Assembly: GCA_937891895.1 (NCBI GenBank)
Contig: CALATN010000054.1
Location: 1-40,616 of the forward strand
Direction: 5' to 3'
Length of the DNA: 40,616 nt
DNA from: an uncultured Clostridia bacterium
GTDB taxonomy: Bacteria; Bacillota; Clostridia; Oscillospirales; Ruminococcaceae
Shown: in pieces, positions 33,901 to 40,616 of the stretch
Layout: each line of letters begins with the position of its first letter
Position numbering within the stretch: the stretch's first letter is position 1
Position numbers and translations under genes: made by a program
The notes under the pieces: generated by a model
Told to the model about the DNA's origin: nothing
Databases searched by the model: none
What the model saw: the letters and a program-made list of their open reading frames with translations, nothing else

Positions 33901-36048
33901 TTATTTATCAGTTTTGGTTTCCGTCTTTTTCTTTGACGGAGATTTTGCAGCAGGCTTTTTAGCCGCAGTGGATTTTGCACCCTTCGCCTCCTTTGCAGCA
34001 CCTGTGGACTTGCTGCTCTTTGAAGCTGTCTTGGAAGAAGTCTTTGCAGAACTCTTGGAAGCAGTTTTCTTGGAAGCAGTCTTGGTGGTTGTCTTCTTAT
34101 CAGCAGACGCATTTGCGTCGGGCTTTGCCTTTGGAGCACGTTTTTTCTTAGGTGTGCACTTGAAGTACATTACGCTCATAGGCGGAATGTCAATAACGAT
34201 GGACTGCTCATAGCCGTGCATTGAGTAATCCTCAGCCTTTACCTTGCCGTTCTTGACAACACCTGTACCGCCGTACTTTTCGTCATCTGTACAGAGAATC
34301 TGCTCGTAGGTTCCCTCATAAGGAACACCTATACGGTAGTTATCTCTGCCGACAGGAACGAAGTTACAAACAGCAATGATTTCATTTCCGCTTCTGTCGA
34401 TACGACGGAAGGAAATGATACTCTGCATGTAGTCATCGTGACAAATCCAGGAGAAACCTTCCCAGGACTCATCATTTTCCCACAGCGGTGAATTTGCAAG
34501 ATAAAGCTTGTTCAGGTCACGGTTGAAGTCGAGAGTCTTGCGGTGTGTTTCGTAATCGAGAAGCAGCCAGTCAAGACCCTGCTTGTAGTTCCATTCGATA
34601 ACCTGAGCAAATTCAGTACCCATGAAGTTGAGCTTCTTGCCCGGGTGAGCAAACATATACGCAAGGAATGCACGGAGGGAAGCAAACTTTTCTTCCATAC
34701 TTCTGCCGCTCATCTTGTTGAACAGCGAAGCCTTGCCGTGAACAACCTCATCGTGAGAAATCGGAAGAATATAGTTTTCACTGAAGCTGTAGAAGAATGA
34801 GAAAGTAAGCTTGCCGTGGTTGTTTGCACGGAAGATAGGGTCCATCTTCATATAGTCCAGCATATCGTTCATCCAGCCCATGTTCCACTTGAAGTTGAAG
34901 CCGAGTCCGCCAACGTCGGCAGGCTTTGTAACAAGCGGCCAGGCTGTAGATTCTTCAGCAATCATAAGGATGTTGCCGCAGCGTCCGAAAACAGCAGTAT
35001 TGAGCTTGCGGAGGAATTCGATAGCCTCGTAGTTCTCGTTGCCGCCGTCCTTGTTAGGACGCCATTCACGGCGGTCATAGTCAAGATAGAGCATTGAAGC
35101 AACAGCGTCAACTCTCAGACCGTCGATATGGTATTTTTCAAGCCAGTAAACAGCGTTTGAAATCAGGAAGGACTGAACCTCAGGTCTGCCGAAGTCGAAT
35201 ACTCTCGTACCCCAGGACATATGCTCCTTCTTGAGCGGGTCAGTGTATTCGTACAGGCAGTCGCCGTCGAATTCAAAAAGGCCTGCAGCGTCCTTAGGAA
35301 AGTGAGCAGGTACCCAGTCGAGGATTACACCAATGCCTGCCTGATGGAACATATCCACCATTTTCATCATGTCCTCAGGAGTACCGTAACGGGAAGTCGG
35401 TGCATAATAACCGATTACCTGATAACCCCAGGAACCGTCGAAGGGATATTCAGCAAGGGGCATAAGCTCAATGTGAGTGTAGCCCAGATCCTGAAGATAC
35501 GGAATCATCTCCTCAGCAAACTTAACGTAGCTGAAAGGCTCGCCGTTTTCGTATGTACGCCAGGAACCGAGGTGAGCCTCGTAGATATTTACAGCACTCT
35601 GGTAAATATTCTTGGAATCCCTGTCCTTGAACCACTTTGCGTCATTCCACTTGTAGCCGTCAATATCGAAATATTTTGTAGCAGTGTTAGGACGTGTTTC
35701 CATATGAGTACCATACGGGTCAGACTTCATAACAATACTTCTGTGGGAAGTTTCGATACTATACTTATAAGTAAAATACTGTTCAACATCAGTAAGGAAA
35801 ATTTCCCATACAGACGGGTCAGCAAGCTGTTCCATAGGGTTGCGGTTTCTGTCCCAGTCATTGAAATCACCGACTAATGAAACCGATTTCGCATGTGGTG
35901 CCCATACACGGAAGAAAACACCGTCCTTACCGTCCTTTTTGCCTTTATGTGCGCCGAAGAATTCGTATGCAACATAGTTTGTTCCCTCGTGGAAGACGTG
36001 GAGCGGAAACTCATAGCCTTCAGGGAATTTTCTGTCATTGTTCGCCAT
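33901..36048 (-). CDS. glgB: 1,4-alpha-glucan branching enzyme with lysine-rich C-terminal tail
   Basis: A 715-residue GH13 branching enzyme. Residues 40-110 form the CBM48-like domain (VFFRVWAPHAKSVSLVGDFNDW). The barrel carries the nucleophile Asp314 (DGLRVDAVASM), the acid Glu365 (MIAEESTAW) and Asp433 (ISHDEVVHG). It introduces alpha-1,6 branches into glycogen. The last 85 or so residues (from about 631) form an extra tail of Lys, Ala, Ser and Thr, with repeated KTASK and KSS units, resembling histone H1-like tails; this is not part of the normal family. AAGGAGC precedes the ATG. First gene of glgBCDA. Confidence 0.95.
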   Translation of the reverse strand: MANNDRKFPEGYEFPLHVFHEGTNYVAYEFFGAHKGKKDGKDGVFFRVWAPHAKSVSLVGDFNDWDRNRNPMEQLADPSVWEIFLTDVEQYFTYKYSIETSHRSIVMKSDPYGTHMETRPNTATKYFDIDGYKWNDAKWFKDRDSKNIYQSAVNIYEAHLGSWRTYENGEPFSYVKFAEEMIPYLQDLGYTHIELMPLAEYPFDGSWGYQVIGYYAPTSRYGTPEDMMKMVDMFHQAGIGVILDWVPAHFPKDAAGLFEFDGDCLYEYTDPLKKEHMSWGTRVFDFGRPEVQSFLISNAVYWLEKYHIDGLRVDAVASMLYLDYDRREWRPNKDGGNENYEAIEFLRKLNTAVFGRCGNILMIAEESTAWPLVTKPADVGGLGFNFKWNMGWMNDMLDYMKMDPIFRANNHGKLTFSFFYSFSENYILPISHDEVVHGKASLFNKMSGRSMEEKFASLRAFLAYMFAHPGKKLNFMGTEFAQVIEWNYKQGLDWLLLDYETHRKTLDFNRDLNKLYLANSPLWENDESWEGFSWICHDDYMQSIISFRRIDRSGNEIIAVCNFVPVGRDNYRIGVPYEGTYEQILCTDDEKYGGTGVVKNGKVKAEDYSMHGYEQSIVIDIPPMSVMYFKCTPKKKRAPKAKPDANASADKKTTTKTASKKTASKSSAKTSSKTASKSSKSTGAAKEAKGAKSTAAKKPAAKSPSKKKTETKTDK

Positions 36049-36069
36049 ATCAAAATGCTCCTTTAATCA

Positions 36070-36120
36070 ATGGGCAGTTCGTCAATAGGACGCATTTCGC
36101 CCATAGTATACTTTACTATG
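36070..36120 (-). promoter_or_regulatory. Structured leader of the glg operon with overlapping hairpins
   Basis: At the expected transcript start, CATAGTA and TACTATG (36102-36108, 36114-36120) pair. A second hairpin pairs ATGGGC (36070-36075) with GCCCAT (36099-36104), enclosing CGTC-AATAG-GACG (36080-36092). The two hairpins share bases 36102-36104, so they cannot form fully at once. This could be an operator plus hairpin, or alternative leader structures. Confidence 0.5.
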
Positions 36121-36125
36121 TTTAT

Positions 36126-36154
36126 ATTTTAACAGATTATGTATCATATTGCAA
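36126..36154 (-). promoter_or_regulatory. Sigma-A promoter of the glgBCDA operon
   Basis: On the minus strand, -35 TTGCAA (36154-36149), a 17-base spacer and -10 TAAAAT (36131-36126) preceded by TGT. It lies about 80 bases before glgB. Confidence 0.75.
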
Positions 36155-36235
36155 CCCTTTTTAGTAAAGTTTTATAATCTTGACGTAAACTATAAGCTTA
36201 ATTTGTGTAAATTTAACATAAAAAATGGGTGCAAA

Positions 36236-36267
36236 AACTCCTAATAATTAACAAATTATTAGGAGTT
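36236..36267 (-). terminator. Terminator of spoIIE
   Basis: AACTCCTAATAATT (36236-36249) and AATTATTAGGAGTT (36254-36267) form a 14-bp stem with a 4-base loop; on the minus strand a TTTTT run follows at the stem end. A second AT-rich hairpin at 36272-36312 (AGTTG...CAACT enclosing ATACAT...ATGTAT) lies between it and the spoIIE stop and may act in tandem. Confidence 0.85.
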
Positions 36268-36333
36268 CGAAAAGTTGTAATTTTTATACATTTTTATGTA
36301 TGAATTTCACAACTAATGTGTAGATTTTCAACA

Positions 36334-38616
36334 TTATATTTTGTGCAGTTTTACAACGCGCACAGTTTTGTCATCTTTATGGAAATTTTTGCTCTGACAG
36401 GAGCTTTCTGCAAAACCTATTATTCTTTCCGCACAATCCTGAGGGGTAATTCCCATACTCAGCATCAGCTCACGCACTCTCGGGAAACATTCCTCGCAAA
36501 TCCCGTCGGTAATCATAACCACCTCATCCCCGTCGGAAAGCTGCACATTCCGCTTTGATATTTCTACCGTGCTTACGATTCCAACAGGAGTTGACCAGCT
36601 TTCTACGGTTTTGACCGTACCATTCGACTTGATAAAGCTCTGTGCCGCGCCAAGCTTTACAATCTCAGCCTTGCCCGTGAAAAGATTGAGCTTCATAAGG
36701 TCAACCGTCGCAAAGCTTTCGTCAGCGGATTTAGTCAGCAGAAGCAGATTGATAAGCCGTACCGCCGCATTCACTCCAAGCCCCGCACGGATAATCCTTG
36801 TCATCAGAGAAACCGTCATACAGCTCTCCACCGCCGCACGCACACCGCTGCCCATTCCATCGGAAATCAGCACATAAACATTGCCAAGTCCGTCACGGAA
36901 AAGCGTGTCCGAGTCGCCGCTTGTGTCCTCACGTCCGTTTACTGCGGCACGCCCCGTTTCAATCCCGTAAACAGGCATTTCGCAGAAACAAAGCCTTGTT
37001 GTACCGTTGAAGGAAATCACTTCGGGAAAATCAAATTCACGGTCGCAGATTTTCTCAAATCTTTCCGTAACCGTTTCAAGCTTTGCACCAAGCAAGCCTT
37101 CGTAGAAGCATTCAATGTAAACCCGTCCCTCCTTGTCCGAAAAAACAGTTGCCGATGGACAGCGTACTCCGTACTCTGTCAGTGCCTCACAGACATACTC
37201 CGAAAGCCTTTCATCACAACAGGGGAAAAGCTCCGAGCCCTTGCTGAAGAAGTTCAGCATATCCTCTGTCCCCGCAAGCTGTTCAAGAGTTATCTCACGC
37301 ATACAATCGGTAATATTTCCCGAACGCTTTTCAAGCATTTCAAGTCTGTGAAGCTCATTGAAAGCTTCGGCAAGCAGACTTTTCCGGGAGCAGCCGCCAA
37401 GTGATTCAGAAAGCTCCTTTTCTGTAAGAAAGCCCCTTTGCAAAACAATTTTTTCAGCAGGTGCAAAACAGCTTTTTATACGCTGTTCTTCGCTTCCTCC
37501 GCACAACATATTGTTTTTGCACAGTGAGCATACCTTTCCGCAAACCTCCGAGGCAAGATTGCTTTCATTCTGTCGTTTGCCGAAAATGTCAGCCGCTTTT
37601 GAGAAGCTTGCCTTTACGTCGGACATTGCCGAAGCCGCAAAGCGAAGTCTGCTTCCATACTGCTTCACAGCTGCTGAGGGGGGAATAAATTCAGCATAGA
37701 TAGGCTTGCGCATAATATTTTCGGGAACAATGCAGAAAAGCACGGATGCAATTACCGTGTCGGAAATAAGCTTGACCGTGTCAGCAGGCATACCGTAAAG
37801 AAGCGAGCAGGCAACGGTTGTACCAACGAAAACAGCCGCCGAAAAAAGTTTACCGTTTTTTACGGCAAGTCCCAGCGCAAGCCCTGCACAAACCACAACC
37901 GCAGAGCTTGCCGACATTGACGGGGAGGATAAACTGAACGCAAGCGCCGACAGTGCACCTGCCGCACCGCCTCCGGCAATTCCGTAACGATATGCAAAAA
38001 CTGCCGTCACAACCAACCCAACAGCCCGCCCGACGTTGACCGTGCCAAGACTTATTCCGCTCAGCATACAAAGCAGAAGCGTGTAGGCAACAGCGTAGGG
38101 GACAGTATTTTCTACCGTAATTCCGAAGCCGTTTCCCGCAAGGCAAACCGCCCTTGCCCCGAAGTATGCCGCACAGCCGCTGATGATTCCTCTGAAAATA
38201 ATTGCCGCTACCAATGCAGGGGTAATTTCGTACTGAAATGCCGCAAGCAGTCCGCATATTATGTAAGCCGCCGACGACAGTGCCGCCGCACCCTTCGGAG
38301 CAATCCCCCTTCCCAGCACCAGCGTAACGGTTGCCCTTGCAAAAATTACTGCAGGCATCGCAATAACCTCTGTCACATATCCCGTGAAGCCTCCGTCAGC
38401 AAAGAAGTTTGCCATTGCTCCGATGAATGCGGAAATTCCGCAGAAGGTCGGTGCAACAGCCGTTATTGCCGCACATAACGGAGCACCTCCGCCGATTGCC
38501 GTGTCTGCAGCAAGAAATCCCGCCGCACCTGAAAGCAGCAGCTTTGCAATTACAGGAAGTTCTCTCTTTTTCTCACGCACATCACTTTCTGTTACAGCTT
38601 TTTCTTTTGTCTTCAT
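36334..38616 (-). CDS. spoIIE: Stage II sporulation protein E, PP2C-type phosphatase
   Basis: A 760-residue SpoIIE. Residues about 25-305 contain roughly ten hydrophobic segments forming the membrane anchor. The central region (about 310-550) includes the Cys-rich stretch VCGKVCSLCKNNMLCGG found in SpoIIE proteins. The C-terminal PP2C domain (about 555-760) has LISDGMGSGVRAAVES, SFATVDLMKLNLFTG and MITDGICEE with the expected metal-binding aspartates. In Bacillus it dephosphorylates SpoIIAA to activate sigma-F at the forespore septum. GGGAGGACTG lies 10-15 bases before the ATG. It is a single gene; its presence marks a sporulating lineage, though not proof of sporulation. Confidence 0.95.
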   Translation of the reverse strand: MKTKEKAVTESDVREKKRELPVIAKLLLSGAAGFLAADTAIGGGAPLCAAITAVAPTFCGISAFIGAMANFFADGGFTGYVTEVIAMPAVIFARATVTLVLGRGIAPKGAAALSSAAYIICGLLAAFQYEITPALVAAIIFRGIISGCAAYFGARAVCLAGNGFGITVENTVPYAVAYTLLLCMLSGISLGTVNVGRAVGLVVTAVFAYRYGIAGGGAAGALSALAFSLSSPSMSASSAVVVCAGLALGLAVKNGKLFSAAVFVGTTVACSLLYGMPADTVKLISDTVIASVLFCIVPENIMRKPIYAEFIPPSAAVKQYGSRLRFAASAMSDVKASFSKAADIFGKRQNESNLASEVCGKVCSLCKNNMLCGGSEEQRIKSCFAPAEKIVLQRGFLTEKELSESLGGCSRKSLLAEAFNELHRLEMLEKRSGNITDCMREITLEQLAGTEDMLNFFSKGSELFPCCDERLSEYVCEALTEYGVRCPSATVFSDKEGRVYIECFYEGLLGAKLETVTERFEKICDREFDFPEVISFNGTTRLCFCEMPVYGIETGRAAVNGREDTSGDSDTLFRDGLGNVYVLISDGMGSGVRAAVESCMTVSLMTRIIRAGLGVNAAVRLINLLLLTKSADESFATVDLMKLNLFTGKAEIVKLGAAQSFIKSNGTVKTVESWSTPVGIVSTVEISKRNVQLSDGDEVVMITDGICEECFPRVRELMLSMGITPQDCAERIIGFAESSCQSKNFHKDDKTVRVVKLHKI

Positions 38617-38642
38617 AATTTTACAGTCCTCCCGACATCATA

Positions 38643-38659
38643 CTTATTATAAGTATAGC
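38643..38659 (-). promoter_or_regulatory. Palindromic -10 region upstream of spoIIE
   Basis: ATACTTAT-T-ATAAGTAT is a perfect 8-bp inverted repeat that contains TATAAT on the minus strand. No convincing -35 lies 16-18 bases further upstream, so an activator is likely. A TTTGTCGGA at about 38680-38688 is one mismatch from the Spo0A core TGTCGAA; this is only suggestive. Confidence 0.35.
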
Positions 38660-38699
38660 AATGTGCGGATGCGTAATTTGTCGGATTTGGCAAAACAGC

Positions 38700-38728
38700 T
38701 TGCAACAATTGAAAAGCCGTGGTATAAT
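38700..38728 (+). promoter_or_regulatory. Promoter of the C39-like/GH2 pair
   Basis: -35 TTGCAA (38700-38705), a 17-base spacer and -10 TATAAT (38723-38728) preceded by TGG. AAAGGAGG and the GTG start follow closely, giving a very short leader of about 15 bases. Confidence 0.75.
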
Positions 38729-38750
38729 GTCTGAGAAAGGAGGCGGCACA

Positions 38751-39359
38751 GTGAAGCTTGACTATATAAAAATCAAGGTCGGAAGCGGCGGAATAATGCA
38801 GGGCGGAAACCAGAGCAATTTCAGTAAGAATATCAAACGAAGCGGATGTGGAATGATTGCCGCCTGCGATATGCTTTTGTATAAGCAGGGCAGAAAGGAT
38901 ATTTCCGACAGCGACTACAAACAATTTGTAAACGATAACAGCAACAGCTTTTTTTATAAAATGCACTACAACCTCATCGGTGTGGCAGCTTATCGTGTGG
39001 TGAAATTTCTCCGTAAGCAAGGATACAACTTCCGGTTTGTCCCGTGGTACAGGCTGAAAGGGGAACGCTTCAGACAGCTTGTTTCCGAAACGCTTGAAAA
39101 TGATACGCCTGTTATAGTGCGTGTGGGACTCAACGGAAAAAAGTTACCGTATAAGGTTTTGTATACCGTAAACGGAAGAACATCACAGGGAATGATGTCC
39201 TGGCATTACATAACCGTAACGGGAATGGAAAACGACATCCTCACGTATTCAAGCTGGGGGGCAACGGGTGAAGTTGCAGTTGCCGATTTACAGAAAAATC
39301 TTGGCTTTATGGGCGGAATTATAATACCGAAATCAACAGATAGGAGCGATAAAAAATGA
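38751..39359 (+). CDS. C39-like cysteine-peptidase-fold protein
   Basis: A 202-residue protein with no signal peptide. Cys33 in KRSGCGMIAACDML and His152 in MSWHYITVTGMENDILTYSSWG match the papain-like/C39 catalytic Cys and His blocks, with Gln21 placed as a possible oxyanion-hole residue. It could be an active protease or amidase, or an inactive relative. The start is GTG at 38751, because AAAGGAGG is 7 bases upstream; the longer upstream reading runs through the promoter. Its TGA overlaps the ATG of the GH2 gene (ATGA at 39356-39359), so the two are coupled. The target and the reason for pairing with a glycosidase are unknown. Confidence 0.75.
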   Translation: MKLDYIKIKVGSGGIMQGGNQSNFSKNIKRSGCGMIAACDMLLYKQGRKDISDSDYKQFVNDNSNSFFYKMHYNLIGVAAYRVVKFLRKQGYNFRFVPWYRLKGERFRQLVSETLENDTPVIVRVGLNGKKLPYKVLYTVNGRTSQGMMSWHYITVTGMENDILTYSSWGATGEVAVADLQKNLGFMGGIIIPKSTDRSDKK

Positions 39360-40612
39360 GCGTAAAAAAATTATTCTGTGACAACTGGGAGTTCTCCAAA
39401 AATCCGATTGGTACGGAGTACGCCGAAAATCTCGACTGGCAGAGAGTTGATATCCCTCACGACTGGCTTATCCACAATACAAAAAATCTTTACGAAACCT
39501 CAACAGGCTGGTACAGAAGAAACTATGAGTATACACCTGACGGAAGCCGCACAGCTCTTCGATTTGAGGGTGTGTATATGGATAGCTACGTCTATGTCAA
39601 CGGCAAGCCTGCAGGTGAGTGGAAGTACGGCTACTCCACCTTTGAATTTGAAATCACAGACCTTCTTACAGAGGGCAACAACCTCATTACAGTCCGTGTT
39701 GACCATCGTGAACCGAACTCACGCTGGTATTCGGGAGCGGGTATCTTCCGTAACGTTTATCTGAAAAAATATCCGCAGACAAGAATTGTCCCCGACGGAA
39801 TTTACATTACCGCAGACGTAAGCGGAAAGCTTACAGTTACAACCGAAACCGAGCGTCCCGAGGATGTTGCTTCGGGCGATATGAAGCTCCGCCATACAGT
39901 AATGCTTGACGGCGAAGCTGTTGCAATCCTTGAAAAAAGCTGCTGCGCCTGCGACAGAAGCTGCGTTGACGATTATATCGTTGACGAGTATATTCTGAAC
40001 GATAATATGCGTTATACCGTCAACAATGATATACTTGAAATTGACGCACCGAAGCTTTGGGACATCGACACCCCCGTGCTGTATACAATCGTTACTGAGC
40101 TCCTGCTGAATGGCGAGGTTATCGACCGCGAGAAGAACAAATTCGGCTTCAGAAAGGCTGAATTTACAACCGACAAGGGCTTCTTCCTCAACGGCAGACA
40201 CGTCAAGCTTCACGGCTGTTGTGAGCATCACGACCTCGGCTCACTTGGTGCAGCTGTAAACAGAAACGCAATCAGACGCAAGCTTGTAAAGCTTCGTGAA
40301 ATGGGAATAAACGCAATCCGTACCAGCCACAATATGCCAGCCGTAGAGCTTATGGAGCTTGCTGACGAAATGGGCTTCCTCATTATGTCCGAAGCCTTCG
40401 ATATGTGGGAATTGCCGAAAACAACCTACGATTACGCACGCTTCTTCCCCGAATGGGTAGGTAAGGACGTCGCTTCCTGGGTGCGCCGTGACAGAAACCA
40501 CCCGTCACTTATCGGCTGGAGTATCGGTAATGAAATCTACGATACCCACGCAAGCGACAGAGGCCAGGAGGTTACAACAATCCTCGTTAACCACGTCCGC
40601 AAGCAATTTTGA
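39356..40612 (+). CDS. GH2 beta-galactosidase-like glycosidase (3' end broken or missing)
   Basis: The open frame gives 418 residues of a GH2 enzyme, without a signal peptide. Residues 1-150 are the sugar-binding jelly-roll domain (WQRVDIPHDWLIH, SRTALRFEGVYMDSYVYVNG), about 150-270 an Ig-like domain, and from 270 the TIM barrel (KGFFLNGRHVKLHGCCEHHDLG, GINAIRTSHNMP) including the acid/base Glu in IGWSIGNEIYD. The nucleophile region, expected about 80-100 residues later, is absent because a TGA occurs at 40610, 4 bases before the window end. Removing one T from TTTT at 40606-40609 would read on as RKQFDK, so a frameshift or sequencing error is likely. Substrate (galactoside, glucuronide or other) unknown. 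Confidence 0.85.
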   Translation: MSVKKLFCDNWEFSKNPIGTEYAENLDWQRVDIPHDWLIHNTKNLYETSTGWYRRNYEYTPDGSRTALRFEGVYMDSYVYVNGKPAGEWKYGYSTFEFEITDLLTEGNNLITVRVDHREPNSRWYSGAGIFRNVYLKKYPQTRIVPDGIYITADVSGKLTVTTETERPEDVASGDMKLRHTVMLDGEAVAILEKSCCACDRSCVDDYIVDEYILNDNMRYTVNNDILEIDAPKLWDIDTPVLYTIVTELLLNGEVIDREKNKFGFRKAEFTTDKGFFLNGRHVKLHGCCEHHDLGSLGAAVNRNAIRRKLVKLREMGINAIRTSHNMPAVELMELADEMGFLIMSEAFDMWELPKTTYDYARFFPEWVGKDVASWVRRDRNHPSLIGWSIGNEIYDTHASDRGQEVTTILVNHVRKQF

Positions 40613-40616
40613 CAAA

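Noticed and set aside
38661..38750. An upstream extension of the C39-like protein giving 30 more residues.
   Set aside because: It would run through the -35/-10 promoter and the AAAGGAGG ribosome binding site; the GTG at 38751 is far better placed.

Overview
The window looks like the chromosome of an anaerobic, spore-lineage, cellulose- or cellodextrin-using Firmicute, most like Ruminococcus and relatives. The reasons are an intracellular GH94 cellobiose phosphorylase, a cytoplasmic GH9 enzyme, a clostridial glycogen operon with separate GlgC and GlgD subunits, SpoIIE, a HemZ-type radical SAM enzyme and lipoproteins with Gram-positive promoters. Family names come from recognising motifs by eye; no search was run. 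No tRNA, rRNA, CRISPR array, insertion sequence or phage gene was seen.

Layout. (1) 1-8410, minus strand: one tight operon recJ - relA/spoT - dtd - metallo-hydrolase - hemZ - nucleoside kinase - MurJ/SpoVB-like flippase (cut by the window edge), from a promoter at about 8510. (2) 8793-14260, plus: a Na/Pi cotransporter with its own terminator, then iron alcohol dehydrogenase - SDR - GH9. (3) 14305-15159, minus: a CheW protein with an inserted zinc-binding CZB domain. (4) 15375-18412, plus: GNAT - NUDIX - FolC - PIN-like protein. (5) 18611-21085, plus: cellobiose phosphorylase behind a strong promoter with an 18-bp LacI-type palindrome. (6) 21300-23588, plus: a small two-helix membrane protein behind a perfect sigma-A promoter that carries an SOS (LexA-like) box, then two lipoproteins, the second a VanY-type D,D-carboxypeptidase. 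(7) 23624-29858: a signalling locus with a minus-strand receiver-GGDEF protein facing away from two membrane-anchored BMP-family binding proteins and a hybrid histidine kinase. (8) 29904-36048, minus: the glycogen operon glgB-glgC-glgD-glgA with structured leader and intergenic RNA. (9) 36334-38616, minus: spoIIE. (10) 38751 to the end, plus: a C39-like cysteine-peptidase-fold protein overlapping, by ATGA, a GH2 glycosidase whose frame breaks at the window edge.

How it fits together. Cellodextrins that enter the cell can be cut by the GH9 enzyme and phosphorolysed by cellobiose phosphorylase. The resulting glucose-1-phosphate is the direct substrate of GlgC/GlgD, so the glycogen operon is the natural sink.

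The best candidate for an undescribed system is region 7: two BMP (PnrA/Med-like) binding proteins with no transporter genes beside them, translationally coupled to a kinase with HisKA, receiver and HPt modules, and divergent from a diguanylate cyclase with a receiver and a second, degenerate GGDEF domain. This reads as ligand sensing that feeds c-di-GMP output. The second candidate is the SOS-boxed 85-residue membrane protein at 21300.
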